Source: an uncultured Dechloromonas sp.
GTDB taxonomy: Bacteria; Pseudomonadota; Gammaproteobacteria; Burkholderiales; Rhodocyclaceae
Direction: 5' to 3'
Assembly: GCA_937996725.1 (NCBI GenBank)
Contig: CALKUR010000183.1
Coordinates: forward strand, 1-7,670
DNA length: 7,670 nt
Shown: piece by piece, positions 1-6,400 of the stretch
Layout: each line of letters begins with the position of its first letter
Position numbering within the stretch: the stretch's first letter is position 1
Translations under genes and position numbers: made by a program
Notes under the pieces: generated by a model
What the model was told of the DNA's origin: nothing
What the model saw: the letters and a program-made list of their open reading frames with translations, nothing else
The model's database searches: none

Positions 1-1
1 C

Positions 2-286
2 CTGCTGGCTGCTGATGCCGGGCTGTTGCGCCTCGTCTCTGTGCTGGGTGGTATCGCTGTGGCCGTGGCGCTGGTGTGGACGACTGCTCAGGGTCGCCAG
101 CTGGCTGGCTTTGTGCGTGAATCGATCGTTGAAGCCCGTAAAGTTGTCTGGCCGACGCGCAAGGAAACGATGCAGACAACCGCCATGGTGTTTGTATTTG
201 TGCTGATCATGGCCATTTTCCTGTGGCTGACTGATAAAACCCTCGAATGGGTCATGTATGACCTGATCCTGGGGTGGAAAAAATAA
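2..286 (+). CDS. secE: SecE, preprotein translocase subunit (5' partial)
   Basis: SecE is the small inner-membrane subunit that clamps SecY in the SecYEG protein-export channel. The window begins inside the gene: codons are open from base 2 (LLAADAGLLRLVSVLGG...), so the TTG at 26 is an internal leucine, not the start. The 94 visible residues contain one hydrophobic segment (about residues 7-27), a charged amphipathic cytoplasmic stretch carrying the family hallmark KVVWPTRKET, and a final hydrophobic segment (about residues 59-78) of the conserved SecE core. The order fits three-helix proteobacterial SecE (about 115-127 residues), so roughly 20-30 residues are missing upstream. Its TAA (284-286) shares one base with the nusG ATG, indicating translational coupling, and secE-nusG is a near-universal bacterial pair. 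Arginine codons seen are only CGC/CGT, as in the rest of the left-hand cluster. Confidence 0.93.
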   Translation: MLAADAGLLRLVSVLGGIAVAVALVWTTAQGRQLAGFVRESIVEARKVVWPTRKETMQTTAMVFVFVLIMAIFLWLTDKTLEWVMYDLILGWKK

Positions 287-819
287 TGAGCAAACGTTGG
301 TACGTCGTACACGCCTATTCGGGCTTCGAGAAGAGCGTCATGCGTGCGCTGACCGAGCGCATCCAGCGCGCCGGTATGCAGGATCTGTTTGGTCAGATTC
401 TGGTGCCGGTCGAAGAAGTCGTTGAAATGCGCAGTGGCCAGAAGGCCATCTCCGAGCGCAAGTTCTTCCCGGGTTATGTCCTGGTCGAAATGGACATGAA
501 CGATCAGACCTGGCACCTCGTTAAGAGCACGCCAAAAGTGACCGGTTTTGTAGGCGGTACCGCCACCAAACCGACCCCGATTTCCCAGAAGGAAGTCGAC
601 AAGATCATGCAGCAGATGCAGGAAGGTGTTGAAAAACCCCGTCCCAAAATCCTGTTCGAAGTGGGCGAAATGGTCCGCGTCAAGGAAGGCCCGTTCACGG
701 ACTTCAATGGCAACGTCGAAGACGTCAATTACGACAAGAGCAAGCTGCGCGTTTCCGTCACCATCTTTGGCCGTGCAACACCGGTCGAACTGGATTTCGG
801 TCAGGTCGAAAAAGCCTAA
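286..819 (+). CDS. nusG: NusG, transcription termination/antitermination factor
   Basis: NusG binds RNA polymerase to raise processivity, supports Rho termination, and links polymerase to ribosomal S10. The protein is 177 residues, the usual proteobacterial length, starting MSKRWYVVHAYSGFEK. The NGN domain spans about residues 1-115, with the conserved FFPGYVLVEM and TPKVTGFVGG motifs. The C-terminal KOW domain spans about 122-177, with GEMVRVKEGPFTDFNG and SVTIFGRATPVELDF, ending QVEKA as in E. coli. I chose the ATG at 286 over the in-frame GTG at 274 because homologues start MSK and because this ATG overlaps the secE stop (TAATG). A G-rich GGGGTGG stretch at about 271-277 is the only plausible ribosome-binding site, so coupling with secE probably matters. 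All conserved positions I could check are intact. Confidence 0.97.
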   Translation: MSKRWYVVHAYSGFEKSVMRALTERIQRAGMQDLFGQILVPVEEVVEMRSGQKAISERKFFPGYVLVEMDMNDQTWHLVKSTPKVTGFVGGTATKPTPISQKEVDKIMQQMQEGVEKPRPKILFEVGEMVRVKEGPFTDFNGNVEDVNYDKSKLRVSVTIFGRATPVELDFGQVEKA

Positions 820-940
820 CTGCTTTAACGATCAAAGGTTTCAAGGGCGCCAACCTCGGCAATACCGTTGGCAAAGAGGAGCGTCAGTAGTTAACCTCGG
901 TTGGTGAAAGCGCGTTAAAACTCATTTTTAGGAGCCTTTC
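820..940 (+). promoter_or_regulatory. rplK leader region (candidate L1 autoregulatory site)
   Basis: This 121-bp gap between nusG and rplK has no gene. It contains a perfect 6-bp inverted repeat, GCCAAC (849-854) with GTTGGC (867-872), which could be extended by an inner GG/CC pair around a CAATA loop. It also has a direct repeat of AACCTCGG (852-859 and 893-900) and a TTAAC/GTTAA inverted repeat (891-895 and 914-918). The rplK ribosome-binding site AGGAG lies at 930-934. In E. coli and relatives the L11-operon leader carries the L1 repressor site and a promoter. I could not match the L1-binding consensus or a convincing -35/-10 pair, so the regulatory role is inferred from position plus these repeats. 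Confidence 0.35.
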
Positions 941-1372
941 ATGGCAAAGAAGATCGTCGGCTATATCAAGCTGCAAATCCCGGCGGGTAAAGCAAACCCG
1001 TCGCCGCCGGTTGGTCCGGCACTGGGCCAACGCGGCCTGAACATCATGGAATTCTGTAAGGCCTTTAACGCGGCTACGCAGGGCATGGAACCTGGCCTCC
1101 CGACCCCGGTCGTGATTACCGCCTACGCGGACAAGTCCTTCACCTTCGTGATGAAGAGCCCCCCGGCCACCATCTTGATCAAGAAGGCCGCTGGCATCCA
1201 GAAGGGCAGCCCGCGTCCGCATACCGACAAAGTCGGCAAGATCACGCGTGCTCAGGCTGAAGCCATCGTCAAGACCAAACAAGCCGATCTGACGGCCGCT
1301 GACATGGACGCCGCTGTGCGCACCATTGCCGGTAGCGCGCGCAGCATGGGCATCACCGTGGAGGGCCTCTAA
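941..1372 (+). CDS. rplK: 50S ribosomal protein L11
   Basis: L11 binds the GTPase-associated region of 23S rRNA at the base of the L7/L12 stalk and is needed for factor-dependent GTP hydrolysis and RelA activation. The protein is 143 residues, matching the family. The N-terminal domain has the proline-rich motif GKANPSPPVGPALGQRG (the thiostrepton/micrococcin-contacting region) and NIMEFCKAFN. The C-terminal RNA-binding domain has SPPATILIKKAAGI, then DKVGKITRAQ, and ends with the TIAGSARSMGITVEGL tail, the typical ARSMG signature. The ATG at 941 follows AGGAG (930-934) at a good spacing. Only one base separates its TAA from the rplA ATG, the usual rplK-rplA pairing. Nothing is unusual in the sequence. 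Confidence 0.98.
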   Translation: MAKKIVGYIKLQIPAGKANPSPPVGPALGQRGLNIMEFCKAFNAATQGMEPGLPTPVVITAYADKSFTFVMKSPPATILIKKAAGIQKGSPRPHTDKVGKITRAQAEAIVKTKQADLTAADMDAAVRTIAGSARSMGITVEGL

Positions 1373-1373
1373 T

Positions 1374-2069
1374 ATGGCAAAGCTCACCAAGCGCCAACAG
1401 GCTGTCCAAAGCAAGGTTGATCGCAACAAACTCTATGCGCTGAACGAAGCCCTGGCGTTGGCCAAAGAACTGGCTACCGCCAAATTCGACGAATCGATCG
1501 ACGTCGCCCTGAATTTGGGTGTGGACGCACGTAAGTCGGATCAGGTTGTTCGTGGTTCGGTCGTTCTGCCCGCAGGTACCGGTAAGACTATGCGCGTCGC
1601 CGTCTTCGCCCAGGGCGACAAGGCTGATGCTGCGAAAGCTGCCGGTGCTGATATCGTTGGTTTCGAAGATCTGGCTGATCAGGTCAAGGCCGGCAACATG
1701 GATTTTGACATCGTGATCGCTACACCGGATGCGATGCGTATCGTCGGTCAATTGGGTCAGATTCTCGGCCCACGTGGCCTGATGCCGAACCCGAAGGTTG
1801 GCACGGTAACGATGGACGTGACCACGGCTGTTAAGAACGCCAAGGCTGGCCAGGTTCAGTACCGTACCGATAAGGGCGGTATCGTGCATGCCACGATCGG
1901 CCGCGCCTCGTTCGGTGTCGAAGCACTCGAGCAGAACCTGCGCGCACTCGTTGATGCGCTGGTGAAGGCTCGTCCGGCATCGGCCAAGGGTCAGTACCTC
2001 AAGAAGATCGCCGTCTCCAGCACCATGGGTCCTGGCGTCCACGTCGATCAGACTTCGGTACAGGCATAA
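1374..2069 (+). CDS. rplA: 50S ribosomal protein L1
   Basis: L1 forms the mobile L1 stalk that releases E-site tRNA, and it represses translation of its own rplK-rplA mRNA in many bacteria. The product is 231 residues (family about 230-235). It begins MAKLTKRQ and shows the conserved ESIDVALNLGVDARKSDQ segment, the domain II motif FDIVIATPDAMRIVGQLG, the hallmark LGPRGLMPNPKVGTVT (about residues 130-145), and the C-terminal KGGIVHATIGR and SSTMGPGV motifs. The ATG at 1374 is chosen over the upstream in-frame codon at 1326, because that would overlap rplK by 47 bases and add a non-homologous 16-residue tail. GGAGGG at 1360-1365 is a strong ribosome-binding site lying inside the end of rplK, which suggests tight coupling. 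The gene is intact. Confidence 0.98.
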   Translation: MAKLTKRQQAVQSKVDRNKLYALNEALALAKELATAKFDESIDVALNLGVDARKSDQVVRGSVVLPAGTGKTMRVAVFAQGDKADAAKAAGADIVGFEDLADQVKAGNMDFDIVIATPDAMRIVGQLGQILGPRGLMPNPKVGTVTMDVTTAVKNAKAGQVQYRTDKGGIVHATIGRASFGVEALEQNLRALVDALVKARPASAKGQYLKKIAVSSTMGPGVHVDQTSVQA

Positions 2070-2086
2070 GTTTAAAGAACTTTGGG

Positions 2087-2122
2087 CTGACTGCCCGGCA
2101 CCTCCGGGTGGCAGGCAGTCAG
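2087..2122 (+). promoter_or_regulatory. Strong hairpin just after rplA, UCCG-capped
   Basis: CTGACTGCC (2087-2095) and GGCAGTCAG (2114-2122) form a perfect 9-bp stem. Inside it CACC (2099-2102) and GGTG (2107-2110) can pair around a UCCG loop closed by C-G, the very stable cUNCGg tetraloop. A competing inner pairing is CCCGG (2094-2098) with CCGGG (2104-2108). It starts 18 bp after the rplA stop. No T-run follows (the next bases are ATCGTCAAAG), so it is not a classic intrinsic terminator. It more likely protects the rplKA mRNA 3' end, pauses polymerase, or belongs to the rplJ leader. Confidence 0.6.
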
Positions 2123-2126
2123 ATCG

Positions 2127-2192
2127 TCAAAGACCGCAGGTGCGTGTAAGCGTTTAATTGCTCTCCGGAGCATCCTGCGCAGATGGTGGTCC
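2127..2192 (+). ncRNA. L10 leader (ribosomal protein L10-L12 autoregulatory mRNA element)
   Basis: The rplJ leader of many bacteria carries an RNA that binds the L10-(L12)n complex and represses translation. Here AGACCGCAGGTGCG (from 2131), then GTTTAATTGC, then CCTGCGCAGATGGT with GGTC matches the remembered family layout: GAC, a stem ending GGUGC, a UUAAU element, the returning stem, then an AG-rich asymmetric loop. CGCAGG (2135-2140) pairs with CCTGCG (2174-2179), and GAC (2132-2134) pairs with GTC (2189-2191). The unpaired 3' bases between them are compatible with the kink-turn L10 recognises. TGCTC (2159-2163) and GAGCA (2168-2172) form a terminal hairpin with a C(UCCG)G loop. Position upstream of rplJ fits. 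A covariance-model search would settle it. Confidence 0.75.
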
Positions 2193-2203
2193 CAGAACAG
2201 GAT

Positions 2204-2223
2204 TTTGCGGCAACGTCCGCGAG
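2204..2223 (+). promoter_or_regulatory. Small hairpin in rplJ leader
   Basis: GCGG (2207-2210) pairs with CCGC (2217-2220) around CAACGT, extendable by T-A and two G-T wobbles to a 7-bp stem. It lies between the L10-leader core and the last hairpin before rplJ. No function can be assigned; it may be part of a longer alternative fold of the leader. Confidence 0.3.
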
Positions 2224-2250
2224 GCTCTGATTTCGGTCACCGTAATGGGG

Positions 2251-2270
2251 GTAACTGGTTCGCCGGTTAC
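2251..2270 (+). promoter_or_regulatory. UUCG-capped hairpin just upstream of the rplJ ribosome-binding site
   Basis: GTAACTGG (2251-2258) and CCGGTTAC (2263-2270) form an 8-bp stem with one U-G wobble and a UUCG tetraloop. It ends 14 bases before the rplJ Shine-Dalgarno GGAG (2285-2288). There is no following T-run, so it is not an intrinsic terminator. Its position suggests a role in ribosome access to rplJ, perhaps by switching with the upstream L10-leader fold; that part is inference. Confidence 0.55.
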
Positions 2271-2296
2271 ATGTTGACTTGAATGGAGAAAGACGA

Positions 2297-2803
2297 ATGA
2301 GTCTGAATCTGAACGACAAAAAGGCCGTTGTAGCCGAAGTGTCGGCACAGGTCGCCAAGGCGCAAAGCGTGGTGCTCGCAGAATACCGCGGCATCGAAGT
2401 GGGTGAGCTCACCCAGCTACGCGCCAAGGCACGTGCATCGGGCGTGTACCTGCGTGTTCTGAAGAACACCCTGGTGCGTCGCGCCGTTGAAGGCACTGCC
2501 TTCGCCGGCCTGTCCGATCACATGGTGGGTCCGCTGATCTACGGTATTTCCGAAGATCCGATCGCCCCGGCCAAAGTGCTGAACGATTTTGCCAAGTCGA
2601 ACGACAAGTTGATTCTGAAGGCAGGTAGCTATGCCGGTGAAATTCTTGATGCCGCAGGCGTCAAGGCACTGGCCAGCGTTCCGAGCCGTGAAGAGCTGCT
2701 GGCCAAGCTGCTGGGCATCATGCTCGCACCGCTCACCAGCTTCGCAATCAACCTGGGCGCTCTGGCGAAAAAACGTGCTGAGGAAGAAGGCGCTGCTGCC
2801 TAA
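2297..2803 (+). CDS. rplJ: 50S ribosomal protein L10
   Basis: L10 anchors the L7/L12 dimers to 23S rRNA at the stalk base and, in complex with L12, represses its own mRNA. The protein is 168 residues, close to the usual 165-175. It starts MSLNLNDKKAVVAEV, followed by the conserved SVVLAEYRGIEVGELTQLR and YLRVLKNTLVRRAV segments of the rRNA-binding domain, a GPLIYGISED segment, and a C-terminal helix (LLAKLLGIMLAPLTSFAINL, then ALAKKR) that binds L12 dimers. The ATG at 2297 is preferred to the in-frame TTG at 2279, since GGAG at 2285-2288 sits correctly for it and homologues begin at MSL or MAL. It follows the L10-leader RNA and precedes rplL by 56 bp. The sequence is intact. Confidence 0.98.
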   Translation: MSLNLNDKKAVVAEVSAQVAKAQSVVLAEYRGIEVGELTQLRAKARASGVYLRVLKNTLVRRAVEGTAFAGLSDHMVGPLIYGISEDPIAPAKVLNDFAKSNDKLILKAGSYAGEILDAAGVKALASVPSREELLAKLLGIMLAPLTSFAINLGALAKKRAEEEGAAA

Positions 2804-2859
2804 AGGCCAGTGTACTTCCGAACAACTTTTAACGATTAGAACTTATTGGAGTAACAATC

Positions 2860-3240
2860 ATGGCAATTACCAAGGACGATATCCTGGAAGCCGTAGGTAA
2901 CCTGACCGTTCTCGAACTGAACGATCTGGTGAAGGCATTTGAAGAGAAGTTTGGTGTGTCGGCTGCCGCTATGGCCGTCGCTGCTCCGGGTGCTGGCGCT
3001 GCTGCTGGTGGCGCTGCTGCTGAAGAGCAAACCGAATTCACCGTTATCCTGGCTGCCGCCGGCGATAAGAAGGTTGAAGTCATTAAGGTGGTTCGTGCCG
3101 CAACCGGCCTGGGCCTGAAGGAAGCTAAGGACGTCGTTGACGGCGCGCCGAAGCCAGTGAAGGAAGGCATCTCGAAGGCTGATGCCGAAGCACTGAAGAA
3201 GCAGCTGGAAGAAGCTGGCGCCAAGGTCGAAGTCAAGTAA
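2860..3240 (+). CDS. rplL: 50S ribosomal protein L7/L12
   Basis: L7/L12 is the multicopy stalk protein that recruits and stimulates the translational GTPases (EF-Tu, EF-G, IF2, RF3). The product is 126 residues, slightly above the usual 120-124. The N-terminal dimerisation and L10-binding domain (about 1-33) begins MAITKDDILEAV. An alanine/glycine-rich flexible hinge follows (about 37-55, APGAGAAAGGAAAEE). The C-terminal domain carries KKVEVIKVVRAATGLGLKEA, then KDVVDGAPKPVKEGIS, and ends AGAKVEVK. The ATG at 2860 follows GGAG (2848-2851). A high copy number is normally achieved by stronger translation of rplL than rplJ; the TTGGAGT ribosome-binding site fits this but does not prove it. Confidence 0.98.
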   Translation: MAITKDDILEAVGNLTVLELNDLVKAFEEKFGVSAAAMAVAAPGAGAAAGGAAAEEQTEFTVILAAAGDKKVEVIKVVRAATGLGLKEAKDVVDGAPKPVKEGISKADAEALKKQLEEAGAKVEVK

Positions 3241-3255
3241 GACCTGGTTGTCCGT

Positions 3256-3300
3256 GCACGTCGGGCTGGGGCAGAAAATGCCCCGGCCTTACGTGCTTTT
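3256..3300 (+). terminator. Terminator-like hairpin between rplL and rpoB (probable attenuator)
   Basis: GGCTGGGGCA (3264-3273) pairs with TGCCCCGGCC (3279-3288) over 10 bp (one G-T wobble) around a GAAAA loop. Outside a small 2x2 internal loop, GCACGT (3256-3261) pairs with ACGTGC (3291-3296). CTTTTGGCGTTTCTG follows, with a T4 run at 3297-3300. The stem is strong but the T-run is short and interrupted, which fits partial termination. In E. coli a partial terminator stands in the same place and lowers rpoBC transcription relative to rplJL; equivalent function here is inferred from position and shape. Confidence 0.55.
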
Positions 3301-3347
3301 GGCGTTTCTGCAGCGTTCGTTGCATAGCAGCGAATCTGCGAACCCGC

Positions 3348-3388
3348 CGGCAAAGCAAAGTGCCTGACTCAGACATTTTGTTTTGCCG
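3348..3388 (+). promoter_or_regulatory. Long hairpin in rplL-rpoB gap, candidate RNase III processing site
   Basis: The arm 3348-3362 (CGGCAAAGCAAAGTG) pairs over all 15 positions with 3374-3388 (CATTTTGTTTTGCCG), two of them G-T wobbles, leaving an 11-base loop in which CTG and CAG can make three further pairs. Two G-T replacements with pairing kept suggest an RNA-level structure. E. coli has an RNase III-cleaved hairpin in this same gap that separates rplL from rpoB mRNA. There is a T-rich 3' arm but no T-run after the stem, so termination is less likely than processing. Confidence 0.5.
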
Positions 3389-3425
3389 ACAGGCAAGAAG
3401 AGTTAACCGTATTACCCACATTCAC

Positions 3426-3441
3426 CACGACGCAAGTCGTG
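3426..3441 (+). promoter_or_regulatory. GNRA-capped hairpin upstream of rpoB
   Basis: CACGAC (3426-3431) and GTCGTG (3436-3441) form a perfect 6-bp stem closed by a GCAA (GNRA) tetraloop, 38 bases before the rpoB ATG and about 30 before its GGAG site (3471-3474). It is too short and lacks a T-run for termination. It may stabilise the 5' end of a processed rpoB mRNA or serve as a protein/RNA contact; function unknown. Confidence 0.4.
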
Positions 3442-3479
3442 ACCCCGATTGACCTATTTGATCTAGACCCGGAGCGACG

Positions 3480-6400
3480 ATGAACTACTCATTTACCGAG
3501 AAAAAGCGCATCCGCAAGAGTTTTGCGAAGCGTGACACGGTGCTCGAGGTACCTTACCTTCTGGCGACCCAGCTCGACTCCTTCCGCGATTTCCTGCAGC
3601 AGGGCATCACGCCTGCACAGCGTCGCAGCCAAGGCCTGCAAGCCGCGTTTTCGACGATCTTTCCGATCACATCGCACTCCGGCAATGCCCGCCTGGAATT
3701 CGTCAGCTATAACTTGGCCGAGCCGGCGTTCGACGTCCGCGAATGTCAGCAGCGCGGTTTGACGTTCGCTTCGGCGCTGCGTGCCCGCGTCCGTCTGGTC
3801 ATTCTGGATCGCGATACCGGGGACATCAAAGAAGTGAAAGAGCAGGAAGTCTATATGGGCGAAATTCCGCTCATGACCGACACTGGCTCGTTTGTGATCA
3901 ATGGTACCGAGCGCGTTATCGTCAGCCAGCTGCACCGTTCGCCAGGCGTGTTTTTTGAGCACGACCGCGGCAAGACGCATTCGTCGGGCAAGCTGCTGTT
4001 CTCTGCCCGTGTGATTCCTTACCGTGGTTCGTGGGTGGATTTCGAATTCGACCCGAAAGACACGTTGTTCTTCCGCGTTGACCGTCGCCGCAAGATGCCG
4101 GTCACCACGCTGCTGCGCGCACTCGGCATGACCGATGAGGAGATCCTCGCCCGCTTCTTCGAGTTCGACCAAGTTACGCTTGGCAAGAAGATCGAGTTTG
4201 CGCTGGTGCCGGAACGTCTGCGCGGCGAAGTCGCCCGCTTCGACATCTGCGACAAGGCCGGCAAGGTCATCGTTCCGAAAGACAAGCGCATCACCGCGCG
4301 CCACATTCGTGAACTGGATGCGGCCGGCCTCAAGAGCATCGTCGTGCCGGAAGAGTTCCTGCTAGAGCGCGTACTGGCTAAAGACGTGATCAATCCGGAA
4401 ACCGGCGAAATTATCGCCAAGGCCAACGAAGAAATCGACGCGACCCTGCTAGCCAAGCTGCAGGATGCTGGCGTGAAGGGCATCGAAACGCTCTACGTCA
4501 ATGATCTGGATCGTGGTGCCTTCATTTCGAATACGCTGCGCGCTGACGAAACCCGCGATCGTACCGCTGCCCGCGTTGCCATCTATCGCATGATGCGTCC
4601 CGGCGAGCCACCGACGGAAGAAGCCGTTGAAATCCTGTTCAACGGCTTGTTCTATTCGGACGACCGCTACGATCTGTCGGGCGTTGGCCGCATGAAGTTC
4701 AACCGCCGCATGGGTCGTAACGACATCCAGGAATGGAAAGTCATGATGACCGCGCTGCCGTCGAAGACCGACGATGTCGTGGCCTACCTGGCTCAGCGTA
4801 ATGGCGTTCGCACCTCGCTGGTCGCCGATCTGCTGGCTGAAATGCAATTCGGCGCTCGCGCCGCCGCAGAAAACCTGACCGAAGCCGAAGCCAAAGAAGT
4901 TGCTGACAAGCTCAACAAGCTGGGCGTCAAGACCGAGATTCGCGATCAGCTCACGCTGTCGCCCCGCGATCTGATCGAAGCGATCGCCGTGCTGGTGGAG
5001 TTGCGCAACGGTCGTGGCGAGATCGACGATATCGATCACCTCGGCAACCGTCGTGTGCGTTCGGTCGGCGAGCTGGCTGAAAACCAATTCCGCGCCGGTT
5101 TGGCACGCGTGGAGCGCGCCGTCAAGGAGCGTCTGAATCAAGCCGAATCAGACAATCTGATGCCGCACGATCTGATCAATGCCAAGCCGATTTCGGCCGC
5201 GATCAAAGAGTTCTTCGGTTCCAGTCAGCTGTCGCAGTTTATGGATCAGACGAACCCGCTGTCGGAAATTACCCACAAACGCCGCGTATCGGCACTGGGC
5301 CCGGGTGGTCTGACCCGCGAGCGCGCTGGCTTCGAAGTCCGCGACGTTCACCCGACCCACTACGGTCGCGTGTGTCCGATTGAAACGCCGGAAGGCCCGA
5401 ACATCGGCCTGATCAACTCGCTGGCGCTGTACGCCCGCGTCAATGAATACGGCTTCATCGAAACGCCGTACCGTAAGGTGGTCAATAGCCGCGTGACGTC
5501 GGATATCGAATATCTGTCGGCCATTGAAGAAGGTCAGTACGTGATCGCGCAGGCCAACGCCGGCATGGATGCCAAGGGCAACCTGACCGATGAGCTGGTG
5601 ACCTGCCGTCACAAGGGTGAAGCGCTGCTCGAGCCTGCCGCGCAGGTTCAGTACATGGACGTCGCACCGTCGCAGATCGTGTCGGTTGCCGCATCGCTGG
5701 TGCCGTTCCTTGAACATGATGATGCAAACCGCGCACTGATGGGCGCCAACATGCAACGTCAGGCCGTGCCTTGCCTCACCCCAGAAAAACCGGTCGTGGG
5801 TACGGGTATCGAACGTACCGTCGCCGTTGACTCGGGTACCGCCATCGTCGCCCGCCGTGGCGGCGTCGTCGACTATGTCGACGCCGGTCGCATCGTGGTG
5901 CGTGTGAACGACAAAGAAGCGTTGGCCGGTGAAGTTGGCGTCGACATCTACAACCTGGTCAAGTACACCCGTTCCAACCAGAACACCAACATCAACCAGC
6001 GTCCGATCGTTCGCGTCGGCGACAAGCTGGCCAAGGGTGATGTGGTGGCCGATGGTGCATCGACTGACCTGGGCGAACTTGCGCTGGGTCAGAACATGCT
6101 CATCGCTTTCATGCCCTGGAACGGTTACAACTACGAAGACTCGATTCTTATTTCCGAGCGCGTCGTTGCCGAAGACCGCTTCACCTCGGTGCATATCGAA
6201 GAGCTGACCGTGGTCGCTCGCGACACTAAGCTGGGACCGGAAGAAATCACCCGCGACATCCCGTCGCTGGGCGAATCGCAACTGTCGCGTCTGGATGAGT
6301 CGGGTATCGTCTACATCGGTGCCGAAGTTGAAGCCGGAGACGTGCTGGTGGGCAAGGTCACGCCGAAGGGCGAAACCCAGCTGACGCCGGAAGAAAAACT

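Noticed and set aside
88..516. Minus-strand open frame across secE-nusG
   Set aside because: It lies antisense to two conserved genes and has no recognisable domain or ribosome-binding site.
868..896. Possible promoter for rplK: TTGGCA (868-873), 17-bp spacer, TTAACC (891-896)
   Set aside because: The -35-like element is good, but the -10 candidate matches the consensus TATAAT at only two of six positions.
2274..2303. TTGACT upstream of rplJ as a -35 box
   Set aside because: No acceptable -10 element lies about 17 bp downstream; the following bases are the rplJ ribosome-binding site and start codon.
5220..5310. Rifampicin-resistance mutation in the RpoB cluster region
   Set aside because: The key positions (D589, H599, S604, equal to E. 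coli 516, 526, 531) are the sensitive-type residues. The T at 591 where E. coli has N518 is common in betaproteobacteria as far as I recall.
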